A stretch of 64,000 nucleotides of DNA from Fonsecaea monophora (GCF_001642475.1 NW_019173990.1:124001-188000); one strand, 5' to 3'. Shown: positions 44,940 through 58,983, numbered from the stretch's first letter. The notes: generated by a model not told the origin, from the sequence alone. Program-made: numbers and translations.

Positions 44940-45339
44940 CATCACACAGTCACACGCAGTAGACACGCAGAATGGACGCAAACTCAGCAAGACTCAGCGA
45001 GATATAGGTAGGTACGCAAAAAATGTAATAACATTATTTGCTACGGGACAGGTCATGATGATGTGGGTTCTTCATTTCCCCTCCGACTACTACTACCACC
45101 GCCGCCGCTCACTTCTTCCCCTTTGTCAGGCAATCGTCCAGGTCTGGCGATCCTGTCTTTCTATTTTGTAAGAAAACAGGGTTCCTTCTTATCTTCCTGT
45201 GCGCATCACAAACTCGTTCTCGACAAAGGACCAAGATCCAATACAGCCGGGTCACCACTAGTTGGGCAAAGACGGCTGCATACATATCTTTTCTTCCCGA
45301 GATAGCCCGAGATGGCGCTCGGTTGAAAAAAAAGTCCAT

Positions 45340-47192
45340 CTAAAAGACGGAGCCCTTCCTCTCGACATCTGCGACAATCTCCTTGTTGAGGATACCGCCC
45401 TCACTACCCATGTGCTCGGCAAAAGTCTTGGTAGGCTTCCACTTGCTCGAGGTACGCGGGGTTGACTCTTCCATCATCTTGTCAACTTGTTCCAAGGTCA
45501 GACCCTTGGTTTCGGGGACGAGGAAGAATGCGTAGACGAATGCACATGTGCACAGGCCGCCCCAGATGAAGAAGACCGAGGATTTCAGGTTGCCTCTGTC
45601 CTCGTTGACCATGTAGGGTGTAATGACAGCAATGATCTAGGGACGAGGTCAGTTTAACCGATCCAAAGCACTCCAGGATAGCACCACGGGAGGCTACTTA
45701 CGGTATTCCAGAGCCAGTTAGAGGCGGTCGAGAGACCCACACCTCGGGAACGGATCGGAAGAGGGAAGATCTCTCCGATGACAATCCAGGCGCCAGGACC
45801 CCAAGTCGAGGCAAAGAAGAAGATGAAGATGGCAATAAAGGCAATCTGTGCATTGACCGCCGAGATGTTGTTGGCAATGCTGTCACCGTCGGCGTTGGTA
45901 TGGGTGTGGTTGAAGCCGATCGTGACACCGATGATGGCGACAAGGAATTGGCAAATAAGCATACCCAAGGCTCCCCAGACGAGCAAAGGACGACGGCCGA
46001 ACTTCTCCACCGTGTAGAAAGAGATCGGTGTGGAGCACACGTTGACCAGCGTGAAGATCAGGGAAATCAAAAAGGTGTTGTCAATGGCGCCAGTCGACTG
46101 GAGGAAAGGCGTCGAGTAGTAGAAGATGAAGTTGACACCGGTCCTGCGAAAGTGTCAGCCAACTGCGGACGCTACAAGAGGCAGAGCTCGGGTTTTGCTC
46201 GTGGGGCATTTTACTCACCACTGCTGCATCATCTGCAACGACGTCCCGAGAATAGTACGACGCAGGTTGGACTTTTGATGCCACAGGCCTCCCTTGAAGC
46301 AGTTGTACCAGCTGGAGAACCAACCAGAGGACGGAATCATCTCACGCTCGTACTCGTCATTGGCGATGATTTCGGCAATTTCCACTTGGATGTACTCGGA
46401 ATCAGTAGGCTGACCGCGGAGGCGAGAGAGTGCCTGCATAGCCTTCTCAATGCGGCCTCTCTTGACAAAGTATCGAGGTGAGTCAGGCAGGAACACCAAA
46501 CCACCGCCGAGGATCAGACCCCAAGCAAACTGAATTGCGATGGGAATCCGATAGGAGCCAGTGTCTGATCGGTGTTCCGTGGCATAATCGACACAGGAGG
46601 CCAAAAGGATACCGATCGTGATGCAGAATTGATACCCAGCCACGAGGGCACCGCGAACCTTTCGAGGACACTATAAACACACGACAGTTAGCAGGAGAGC
46701 AACGAAAATACACCAGTAGCCGCGACTTACGATTTCACTCATATACAGAATCACAGTGGCGCTTTCGAACCCGACACCGAAACCAGCAATCAGACGACCC
46801 GCGACAATGACACCGAGACCGTGACCGGGCCCAGTGATCATTTGAATGACGACACCGATAATATAGATGAGGCAGCCTGTGATGACAGTCCATTTACGAC
46901 CAATGATGTCGGCGACATCACCGGCAATGAGGGCGCCGAAGAAGGTTCCGCAAGACAGGATGGAGACGATCAGAGACTGGTGGGGCGACGAGAGAGCTGT
47001 GGCATCGGGGCCTTCAATGATATGGATGAACAGCTTGGAGCCATTGACACCATTGATGTAACCGGAGTCATAACCAAAGAAGATACCACCAAAGGACGCA
47101 AAGGCACAGATGAGATAGGCTTTCCAGGTCACTGGAGCCTCGATGCGATTGACATCGTTGGTAGTAGAGAGAGCACGAACCTCGCCCGGCAT
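45340..47192 (-). CDS. MFS sugar transporter (sugar porter family)
   Basis: Four exons: 47192-46731, 46670-46219, 46143-45702, 45636-45340; 550 aa. Introns of 60, 75 and 65 nt with GTAAGT/GTGAGT donors. The ATG at 47192 (MPGEVRALST) is the first in frame. The twelve-helix sugar-porter fold is clear: FGGIFFGYDSGYINGV in helix 1, DIIGRKWTV after helix 2, CPRKVRGALVAG, the central-loop motif PDSPRYFVKRGR, QQWTGVNFIFYYSTPF, GRRPLLVWG, and the C-terminal VPETKGLTLEQVDKMMEE. Family members are proton/monosaccharide symporters of the plasma membrane, high-affinity glucose transporters being closest by eye; quinate or other substrates are possible. Convergent with the ThDP enzyme. All motifs are intact. 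Confidence 0.93.
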
Positions 47193-50100
47193 GTTGGACT
47201 CTTTGGGGGGTTGAAACAAGACAAGGAGCAAAGAAGTGCTTGACAAGAAGTCAAGAGGGAGACAAGAGAGACAAGCTTCTCAAACGAGGAGACAGCATCT
47301 CTTTAAAGAAAGCTTTGGTCAGAGGCAATAGGTCCCAAGGGGAAAGTCACAATTGCAATGGAACTCTGGAGCTTTCACAGACCTATGTGGCTTGTTACTG
47401 GTCACACGCCTCGGAGGGGTATTGGGATGTGGAGAAAAGTCATCTGCTGCAGGTGATTGATACCAGGAATTCCTAATCTGAACAGGGCCATGACCCATGG
47501 GGAGGTCGGTCGAGACTGGCAGCAGAGAGGGCGCGTTGTCCACAGGGCGGTGGAGGTCCCCTCCTCCATCGACACGGCGATTTTCTGGGAGGGAAAGAAT
47601 CTCCAGATGGAATTTGAGTGGTCGGGCAATCGAAGCAACCCACAGAGCACCATGACAAGGGGAAATGTGGGTTAGTAGCGTGCCAGCGTGCCAGCGTGCC
47701 ATCGCCAGAGTTTTAGTTGCCCCCGTGATATAGGTGTTTTGGTGAAGAGGCTGCATACCATTGGAAGGACTGCATCACCTTGCAAAACGCGGAGTTACGG
47801 AGTTGGTCCAGTTTTGTTTTCCCGCCCCGCGCAGGGAAGCCAGCGAGGCTCTCCAAGCCGAGCTCCCTGCTGATCCATGGGCCTACCGCTGGCCTCCACC
47901 GTGGTCCCCAGTTGCACCAGTGGGTGATGTTCGGTGACCTGCCCCAAACAGGACTAAAGGGCTCCGGGGTGGCTGAACGACAGCCTTCTTTGAGACACCA
48001 TCAGACGTCAGAGGCGGCGGCTCCATTGGCCACGGGTGCTCGCCAGAAACTTTCAATATTGGCATTTTGACGTCTTTGTCTCCCTGCTTGTCTTGGTCAA
48101 GGCGAGTCCGGCTGTTTCTTGCTCAATGCTTGGCTCCCTATTGAAGGAACGGGATCCCAGTTCCAGGTCTTAGGACTTTTGGCAGGGAACCCCCCCTCAG
48201 TCCCCGTGGGGCAAAACGCTTGCAACCAACAATGGCTGACTGGTGGTCGTTCGTTTAGCACGCTGTAACGTTGGCCAGGGATGTCAAGGTCCGGGGGCGC
48301 GAAAAAAGCTTAGGCGATTCGCAAAAAAATCTCGTGAACTAACCTCGACCGAGGACGGAGCCTCCGAGATTAGATTTGCGGAACTCGCTAAGCGGGGATA
48401 GGTATCATCGTTGTCGTCCCATGGGGGCGTGTAGAGCGAGTATTACTCGTACTTTTGACACAATGATGAAGACATTTTGTGGCGGGCTGCTCTGGCAGAA
48501 TTTGACGTTGAGAATCGTGGGACCAAGTTCGGACGAGAGGAGGAATGATAGTGGGAAAGAAGCCAATGCAGCCATCGGTCGATGAGAGATGATAGACGGT
48601 GACGGGTGATGAAAGTGATGTGAGTGATGACGACAAGGTGAGAGGAAGGAAGAGCTAGAGCTACTGAGAAAAATTCAAGAGAGCCACTGAGAAGCCCTGG
48701 CGCAGGTCAATTTCCTCGGGTATTGGATGGTGCGAAGGTTTGAGCGGGAAACTCGTCCAGCTTGTAGTGCAGGCAGTGCGGGTTGTAACCGCTACCAAAA
48801 GTATTTGACAGCAGCTGATCGCGAGCCAGAGGTTGATCAATGGTGCCTAGAATGCCTTAGTAGGCATGTCCAGGCTGACAAGGAAAACTTTAGGGCAAAA
48901 GAACCCCGGAGGAGGGGCGTATACCTGCCTAGGATTTACCTAGGGGCTTTGGTTACCATCTACGAGTATTGGAGGTGGCTTCAGGACCACCTCATGAAAC
49001 CTTTTCTTGCCTGTTTACTCAAGGTGCCCAAGTACACTTTACACCTAGGTAAGTATGTAGGCACGCACTATATACCTAGGTACGCTCTTACGCACCTACT
49101 GTATGTCCAAGCGCCTTCCCGTGGCTGCGAGCCGCTAAAATTATTCGGCACAAAGCCAGCAAAGACTTTTCACTCCAGCCATCATCATTATTACAACCTC
49201 AAGAACCTCAAACTCCGTCTGGTGTGGCATTTTTAACGGCCAAATGCCCACAACGATGAGACGACGCAAAGTTTTTCTCATTGTAGTTGAGCTCCACTAC
49301 CATCAGTGGTATGATTGATCACTCCCTCCTGAATCCTTCTAGAATCATGATTCTCTTGCAGCTCATTCACCTGGATGGAGTAGATTCCCATCTCGACTCC
49401 ACTCCCGCCATGCAACATAGCTTAGTATGACCCGCCTTGGATCTCACTAACGCTCCTTGTAGAGCGAAGATTTGCCGATGCTACCTCACCATGACTGTTG
49501 TCGCCTCCGTGCATCCTCTTCATACGAGTACCACTCCAGCACATGGACTCCGCGTGGTCATTTCCACGCCTCAGTGCCCAACAGAACGCATAGGTTGCAA
49601 CCTTTTCGGCTGCCACCTGCCCCTGCCTCTCATTTTGCTTCGCTGGTATAGCCTTGCCTTATGAGGATGCTGGCTGGCTGACAGTACACTGCGCGCAGCC
49701 ACAGGATCGTGTTTGGATATCCCAACACTTCCATGCACAGGATCTCGACCCGAAGACGATGCTCGCATCATGATAACGGGTTGTAGCCATTTTGGTTCCA
49801 AAAAAGGCCGTCCCTGGTTGGGTCTCTGTGCTTACTCGTACACACTCCGAATGAAGACGAGACACCGCCCTTGGACCGGAGCCTTGTGATACCGAAGTCG
49901 ATACGAAGGTGGCGTCGACATTTCTGCGAAGTTCCGGACATGATAGTCAGGTTTGGGACATTGCGTTCGTCCATCCTTGCGGCGGACTCATCAGCGTAAA
50001 TTGATGATGCTCCACTAGGGGCATTACCGAGTGCATGAGCAAGCCCGCCCTGTTGTTAGAAGCGATTGGGACGTACTCCTCCATTGACACAAGACAAGCT

Positions 50101-50758
50101 TCTTCTCGGCGACGGAGAGATCGTCCAGATAGGCAAGGCTGTCACGTCTGCTAGTCCCTTGCCACAAGTGTCTAGAAGCCAACAGATCAATAGTCAAATG
50201 AGGGCAAATTGCTAAACCAGAAAGACGTCCCTCTTCCTTCGAGAGTGTCAGAACTTAGCAGAGCTCTTGCCCGCTTTCAAATGAGTAGCTCGAATGAAGT
50301 TGAAAATGCATACCGTTCCATAACTCACTCTGCTTGGAGCTCACATGGTCTTCAGCGCTCCGTTCATGATATGGTAGCAATGTCACCCGGTTAACCGCTT
50401 CGCGGACTTCTGTACTCTTTGTGGACTCGGGTTGTGGGAGAAGGCTTAATGGCCAGCGTAGATGCAAGAAATTCTAGGACACGTCTTTTTCGACGGTTGA
50501 GTTATCAGTACTAGAGACATCCATGACACAGTGACAAGGACCAGTGATGAATGCCACTGCAGGTTGAGTGCGATTTGTTGTCAAATGCTTTGCCGTAGTA
50601 GCGTCAGTTGGAATGTTTGCTCGACCGGATCAATTTACGCGCTCCACGCGCGACGCGTCCCCTGATACGCGACACCTTCTCCAAACCCATGGGCCCCCCT
50701 TCTATTCTCCTCTGCACAGAACCTCCCTCTACACTCACTCCCGAACAGGTCGTGCACA
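47193..50758. other. 3.6-kb intergenic region
   Basis: Longest interval without a supported gene in the right half. It contains the transporter promoter, a small AGCGTGCC run (47677-47703), a cluster of CCTAGGTA words around 48920-49090, and TACTCGTAC copies at 48444 and 49833. A 169-codon frame at 48727-49236 has no similarity I recognise and a composition biased by those repeats. The last few hundred bases are the MCM3 promoter. Confidence 0.55.
50653..50658 (+). promoter_or_regulatory. MluI cell-cycle box (MCB) upstream of MCM3
   Basis: ACGCGT within a CGCG-rich stretch (50640-50672), about 100 bp before the MCM3 ATG. MCB sites bind the MBF complex and drive G1/S expression of replication genes in fungi; location makes this a credible site. 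Confidence 0.6.
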
Positions 50759-53509
<2,751 letters not shown>

Positions 53510-54398
53510 AGATCATTTGTGTTTTTCTTTGGGTCAATGGATGGCTAGGTGTGCGAACATCAGGCGCTGAGTGATATATATAGTATTGATGTCCAACGAC
53601 AATGATCAGTGAAACGACTTTTACTCTACGCATTCACTTGCACCTTACTACCAACTTTGACAGCGGAAGACAAAACAGTAGATCGACGCCAGAGGTCATC
53701 CGGACGATGGTGACGACGGTTACTCTCACTTGAGATTGTCAGGCTCGATCGCAAACGGCGGTCCTTCAGCTCTCATCGAGGTACATAGCTTGTACGACAA
53801 GAGCACTCAACTGAGGCAATATCAAGTATATCAACCGATGACCTGCCATCATGTTGGCCACAACACAATCACAGAGTAAGTACCGCGTAAGTAAGTGGCT
53901 TCAACTTCAACGGAGGACACAGAGATTGATGCAGGTGGTCGACATCGATATTCCGGATTGAGACGACGGAGATGGAAATGCAAGATAAAATCTCCAGTAC
54001 ACTAGACGGTGAGATGGAAGGACAAGGAAACTCGAGTATGAACTGGATGTGAATTCCGTTGTACATAACCTTCCGTGCCTCCCTATTGGTATGCAATGCA
54101 ATATACACTGGCTGGAGTGGGCGCGCTCGGCAAGAACAATTATCCGTCCTGCGCTAGTCCGTTCCCGGCGAGGCCTTCCTCACCTTCATTCAACCGCGCA
54201 ACCAAACACACAGCAGAAGACGAACCCGTCTATCTCACTCACGCCGCGAGCAGTGAGATCACCTCACTGCGCTCATTGCATGCCTTGTCTTCCTTGAGCC
54301 GCCATCCCATCTCACTTCGCTGCAGACAAATCTTGACTTCCACGGACCCCCTCAACAACAAGGAACACCGTCGCATCCCACTTCCAACCGGCGCTCTC
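53510..54398. other. Intergenic spacer (convergent 3' ends)
   Basis: 0.9 kb between the MCM3 stop and the 3' end of the 352-aa gene. Short frames only; nothing recognised. Confidence 0.55.
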
Positions 54399-55457
54399 TC
54401 ACTCTTCACTGACAGGCTCTTGCGCTGCCGCCAACTCTGCCTCAAGCTCCCTCACGAACACTTGGGACTGTCTCGCAAACATGTTCCAAGCTTCCCAGTT
54501 GGCCCTTGCTTGATAGTCCTCCAGTGTCTGGTCCTGGAGTTGTCGATTCTGGCAGCGCCAGAGGAGTCGGAGCATCTGGACGGGGTTGGCTGTGGTCATG
54601 CGCTCCCCAGTGTCACTCGTGTAGGCGTCACTGATCTGTGTCCCCCAGTCTTGGCGGCGTTGCCTCCACCTCCTCACTTGTGCGTCCTCATCTCCCACAT
54701 GGTGGGCGAGGATCGCTTGCTGAAGCTCACGACCTCTTGCCTGGGTGATTCTTGTAATCTCTTGCAATTGTCTGGTCGTGAGATCAGATTCTGCAAGTAT
54801 TGTCTGGTGGTGAGAGGCTGACGTTGATGTTGCAGCACTAGCTCCAGTGCCCAGAGCGCCGTGAGCATCTTGCTCGTTCTCTTCGGAGTCGTTGTCTGCA
54901 TTTCTCCTTTCCCTCCTGGGGGGTACCCGTCGAACCCCTGTCTCTTCGAAGGCCATTCTATCTATCTCTCGGCCCATGGCCGCTTGAATATAGTTCCAAG
55001 GCCGGGTTGCCCCCCTGGTATTTCTCATATCGGTAGGCATGAGGTGCCAAATTCGATCGGCGCCCCACCCTTCAGCAAGAAAGATGCGCAGCATTGTGCC
55101 CCAGGCGTGCCTCGGGTAGAAGAGGATGATTGATGAGAGGGTGAGTCCTGCGGGAAGCGGAGTGTCTTGATGAGGGTAATGCCCTCCTCGGTGGCGATCA
55201 CTTCGGCCACGCTCTATGATAAGAGGCACCCTGGTGACGGGGTGGCGGTCACCATCCCTGAGGACTAGGTAATTTTGACCCGATCTGAGCCCCGTGCCCA
55301 ACCTTGTTGCACCTGTTGGAAATCGGAAGTTTGCAGGTACCAACTGAGGTGTGTCAGAGCGAGGAACCACTGGGCGGCTTCGTGGTGTGCGAGCAGGGTT
55401 TGTGTTTGCTTGCTGCCCTGCCGGTGCAGGGGTGGTGGGAAGCGACTGTTGATTCAT
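54399..55457 (-). CDS. Hypothetical protein, 352 aa
   Basis: Single exon from ATG 55457 (MNQQSLPTTPAPAGQQ). No known domain is recognised. Residues 1-50 are Pro/Thr/Gln-rich. A middle section has an ordered look (HAWGTMLRIFLAEGWGADRI, RPWNYIQAAMGREIDRMAFE). An acidic Asn/Asp/Glu linker follows, then a long amphipathic helical C-terminus (LTTRQLQEITRITQARGREL, LEDYQARANWEAWNMFARQ) suggesting a coiled coil. The start codon overlaps by ATGA the stop of an upstream minus-strand open frame that includes a 27-bp minisatellite. Codon usage supports a real gene, probably lineage-restricted. The upstream frame may be part of a longer, spliced protein. Confidence 0.65.
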   Translation of the reverse strand: MNQQSLPTTPAPAGQQANTNPARTPRSRPVVPRSDTPQLVPANFRFPTGATRLGTGLRSGQNYLVLRDGDRHPVTRVPLIIERGRSDRHRGGHYPHQDTPLPAGLTLSSIILFYPRHAWGTMLRIFLAEGWGADRIWHLMPTDMRNTRGATRPWNYIQAAMGREIDRMAFEETGVRRVPPRRERRNADNDSEENEQDAHGALGTGASAATSTSASHHQTILAESDLTTRQLQEITRITQARGRELQQAILAHHVGDEDAQVRRWRQRRQDWGTQISDAYTSDTGERMTTANPVQMLRLLWRCQNRQLQDQTLEDYQARANWEAWNMFARQSQVFVRELEAELAAAQEPVSEE

Positions 55458-55467
55458 TGTGTCGACT

Positions 55468-55629
55468 GAGGACTGAACAATGCTTTTCTCGGATGAGGAT
55501 CGAACAAGGCTTTTCTTGCTTGACGACTGAACAAAGCTTTGCCTGACTGAGGACCGAACGAGGCTTTTATTGAATGGGGATCGAACAAGGCTTTGCTTGA
55601 TTGAGGAATGAATGAGGCTTTGCTGGAAT
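55468..55629. repeat. 27-bp minisatellite, six copies
   Basis: Six tandem units of 27 bp (162 bp in all) with diverged sequence around a conserved core GAACRAGGCTTT. On the minus strand the units are open and read as nine-residue repeats of the form xxKA(L/S)FxP(Q/H). Located just upstream of the 352-aa start codon. Confidence 0.85.
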
Positions 55630-57249
55630 GAGGTTTCCAGGAGAATTGTGCTGTGGAATGAAGATGAGGAAGGAAAATTTTGGTCGAAGAACGAAGACGC
55701 GCTTTGGGGGTTTGGGTTTGTTTTGTTCTGTCCGGCTGACCTACAGTCGTGAATAGACTGTCACAGCTTTGAACGCGCCAAGGAGGATTGATATCACTCT
55801 CAGTACGGTGCACTGAGGCAGTGACTGTCAGACAACTTGCCTCTTGACCGGATACTTGGCTCGATGACCATGCTCGCACTGCAGTCTACAGGCATCGTCA
55901 AGTTGCAAAAACCGACTTAAATGCTGAGGCCATGCAAACAGACCGCACTCATCTTCGATGACACCAAACAAGGAGAGGCTGCAAATCCCACGTCATGCGG
56001 CTTATACACATGTTCCATGGGTCATGTTGCTTTCCAACGGCCCACTAATCAGCAGTCCTAAACCTCGAACAACGACGAACCAAGATCTCAACTATCTCCG
56101 CCCCTAGCCGGTGCTTCCAGCGCTGTCCACGCGACTTGAGCAGCAAACAAAGTCGTCTGATAGCTCACTGATGGCAACTTTCGAAGTGGTAGTCACCAGC
56201 TCTACTGTGAGTGTCTGTGAGACAAAGATATTGGTTTCCATGACACACTGTGCACGGCTGGGGAACAACAAGGCTCTGTTTGTCAGGGGTGACTGGCCAG
56301 AGTCGGCAGTCGACCTGTTGACAGGACTCTGCTAGTATAGCTGTGAACGCAGACAGGTGATTATGGCTCTCAATCCCGTCCAGCTACCTACAAGAGAACC
56401 ATGCAAAAGTCTGCGGAGGATATAAAGTACATGGGACTCACAGCTCCATCAGTCGCGGGTTCATGGCCTGCGACGTGATCTGACTCAAGCAAAAGCGATG
56501 CAAGTTTCCTTTGGACATTGAATGGCGTATACAATCCATTTTTCCTACCAAGAGACACTGATTTACCACCTCCCAGCAGAGAGATAAGTCCTCCTCAACG
56601 GCGCCATGGCCTGTGCATCAAATAAATGAGCAAGAAAGAAATGGGTGGTGCAAACACTTTGAAGCTGCCTCGAAGGCATGCTGCGTATCGAGTGTCAGCT
56701 TCACGACTACCAGCAATTACACGCATGGAAACTTTCGAATACAACCGTGCCCACCTGTTCTTAACCATACCCGCCTCGCCGCCTACTATCTTTCGAGATT
56801 GATAGAGCAGGGAAGAAACAACTGAAAAGAGATCGTCAGAACCTATGGCTTTGACTGAATGATTCGGTATTGGATTGTCGGTACTAAACACCAGGGCAGA
56901 TTGCCGTCACTCGCTCAAGTAACTGCTATGACTGCTCAGCCAACATCTGAAAACCAATTCACTGCTCTACTTAACACACCCGTCTCCATCCACTCCACTC
57001 CATGAGTCGTGCTTAAATTCGTGCAAGCGATCAGCAGGACGCTCTCACAACAACAGGCCCCTGAGGGGAAACACGACCTATATCTCGGTCGTCATCCTCG
57101 GCAAGCGGACGCCCTGAAGTCGTCGTACAAAGTAACCCAAGATCCTATCGTCTACACGGTAGACTCTCCAGGTACCGCCATGGCCATCTTCAAAGACATC
57201 CTGTTGCCTCCATGGAAGGCTTCAGTCACAATGCTCATGCCCCATGGAG
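55630..57249. other. Intergenic spacer
   Basis: 1.6 kb between the minisatellite and the 3' end of the 577-aa gene. The minus-strand frame through the minisatellite remains open to about 55879 but has no ATG. Otherwise only short overlapping frames. Confidence 0.5.
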
Positions 57250-58983
57250 TCAAGGGAGTGCGTCACCGTGAAACTCTGCCGCATTCTCTATGGCCTCCCG
57301 CAACCACTCTTCGTCGTTGTCAGCCAGCTCCGGCAACCCCGAAGACGTCGTTACCTCGTTCTCATCCGAGTTTCCGTCGGCACTATCCCGGTCAAAAGCT
57401 TCTGACAATATCACCGCCCACTCGGATTCAGTCTCTTCATACGCAGCTGGCAAGTCAGCGGCCGTCAAATCCAACGCGAGATCTAACCCACCAGGGATAG
57501 GCTCCCATGGTAGAGGATCCAAATCGAAGCCTTCAAGCATATCTTGCATCGGCAGATTGGGAGACAACGCGACGTCTTCTCCTTTAATGGCTGAAGTCGA
57601 GTTTTCGTCGAGGTTCCCGTTTGCATCTGTGGCCAAATCCGTAGATTCCAATTCGGTGGTGGATTCGGCAAATCTCACTCGCTTGGCAGGTCTCGCTGCG
57701 GTTGGAGAGTTTGGTCTTTTTCGCTTCGAGCCGTGTGAGGACAGTGCACCTGAGTCGCTAGCATTTGGCGTTCTCTCTGGCTCCAGGCTACTTTGATGGG
57801 AGACAGCGACGTCTTCTGACTGCGGATGTGCAGAGCCAAAGCCCGGTTGCACCGCCTTGGAGGCATCGCTGTCAAGGTCTGCGGTCCATGACAGTACTTC
57901 ATCCACCAGCCCAGCCGTCAATGCTCCGGCCGGTATCGCTGCCGCGAAGTCATTCAATCTGGCCAATCTGGCGATCTGGACCATCAGAACATAAGACACT
58001 GCCGACTCTCGAGCCGTACGTAGTGGCTGAGATGAGACCTGCACATTCGGAGAATCCAGCATACTTATGACGGGCGCCGCAACCAGGTCAAAGATTGCAC
58101 TTTCAAAGGCTGGGCAATTGCGAATATTCCGGAAGCTGAAGAAGCTCTCGCTCGCAGAGTTGCATGGCCAGTTTGTCATGCGCAGAATGAGTCGCTTGCG
58201 TTGGAGACCTTGGCTAGCACTATACACGGTGTCGGCATCGATGATCTGACCAGCACGCACTCGCGACTGGCTCCAGTAACCCACCATGCATTCTTTGTAC
58301 CGATGCAGGTCTTCGGCCGAATCCCAAAGCTGGTGCTCTCTCCCGTTGTGCTTGAATGTTCTTGTCAATGCCAGTTGTCGAGGGGATCTGTCGTCTCTGG
58401 CTTGACGGTGAGGGTATTTCCGAATCGCTGGAGCAGTGGGATTGGGAAACTTGCCCTGGAGTTTCGACGCGCCGTATTTCTCAGTGCCGTCCATCATGCA
58501 CGGTCGGATCTTTGGTGCAGTGCACAAGGCGGTGACTTCTTCAGCAGAAAGGCTCGACAGGCGGGCGTCGAGTCTCTTCGTCAAGAAATTGGCTCGATTT
58601 GCCCAGGCCTTGGATTTCGTGATGCCGAACGACTTGAACTCCTCGATGGCCTTGTACGTCAAGCAGGAGTATATGTCAGTGGCCGACCAATGCCACTGGA
58701 TGAAGGCGTCAAGGTAAGACCCGCGAATGTGGTTCGGATACTTGCTGCAGAGCTCTTCCAGAGACGCTTCAGGTGGGATCGGTTGGTCAAAATGAGGGAA
58801 GGATGGCAGTTCGGAGTAGACACGAGGTTCGTTGTCTGTCCTATGCTCGTGGACTCCTGGTCTCGACCCCACCGATCCTGCTAACGGTGTCAGATAGGTA
58901 TTTGTATATGGTACTATACAGTAAGGAGACAACTGACCGTACTTCATCGAGGAACGCACTGAAGCACGCTGTTGCTTGTCCAT
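57250..58983 (-). CDS. Hypothetical nuclear-type protein, 577 aa
   Basis: Read as one exon from ATG 58983 (MDKQQRASVRSSMKY); the frame extends 12 nt further only from a GTG. No catalytic domain is recognised. Residues about 60-260 look folded (YLDAFIQWHWSATDIYSCLT, AEDLHRYKECMVGYWSQ). A basic segment SKRKRPNSPTAARPAKRVRF resembles a bipartite nuclear signal, and the C-terminal 120 residues are strongly acidic (EETESEWAVILSEAFDRDS), as in transcriptional activators; this is inference. Bases 58937-58878 form a 60-nt, stop-free candidate intron (GTCAGT donor, TTAGCAG acceptor) that would remove 20 residues near the N-terminus, leaving 557 aa. Confidence 0.7.
   Translation of the reverse strand: MDKQQRASVRSSMKYGQLSPYCIVPYTNTYLTPLAGSVGSRPGVHEHRTDNEPRVYSELPSFPHFDQPIPPEASLEELCSKYPNHIRGSYLDAFIQWHWSATDIYSCLTYKAIEEFKSFGITKSKAWANRANFLTKRLDARLSSLSAEEVTALCTAPKIRPCMMDGTEKYGASKLQGKFPNPTAPAIRKYPHRQARDDRSPRQLALTRTFKHNGREHQLWDSAEDLHRYKECMVGYWSQSRVRAGQIIDADTVYSASQGLQRKRLILRMTNWPCNSASESFFSFRNIRNCPAFESAIFDLVAAPVISMLDSPNVQVSSQPLRTARESAVSYVLMVQIARLARLNDFAAAIPAGALTAGLVDEVLSWTADLDSDASKAVQPGFGSAHPQSEDVAVSHQSSLEPERTPNASDSGALSSHGSKRKRPNSPTAARPAKRVRFAESTTELESTDLATDANGNLDENSTSAIKGEDVALSPNLPMQDMLEGFDLDPLPWEPIPGGLDLALDLTAADLPAAYEETESEWAVILSEAFDRDSADGNSDENEVTTSSGLPELADNDEEWLREAIENAAEFHGDALP

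Larger units (their letters stand above)
44544..45339. other. Convergent intergenic region with short repeats
   Basis: 0.8 kb between the 3' ends of the ThDP enzyme and the sugar transporter. Contains a GTAG run (44604-44626), a heptamer run (44910-44939) and two TACTCGTAC copies at 44882 and 44894. No gene seen. Confidence 0.6.

Noticed and set aside
48727..49236. 169-codon + strand frame
   Set aside because: No similarity recognised; composition dominated by CCTAGGTA-type repeats, and no promoter or splice support.
54075..54821. 248-codon + strand frame
   Set aside because: Antisense to the 352-aa gene over much of its length and without recognisable features.
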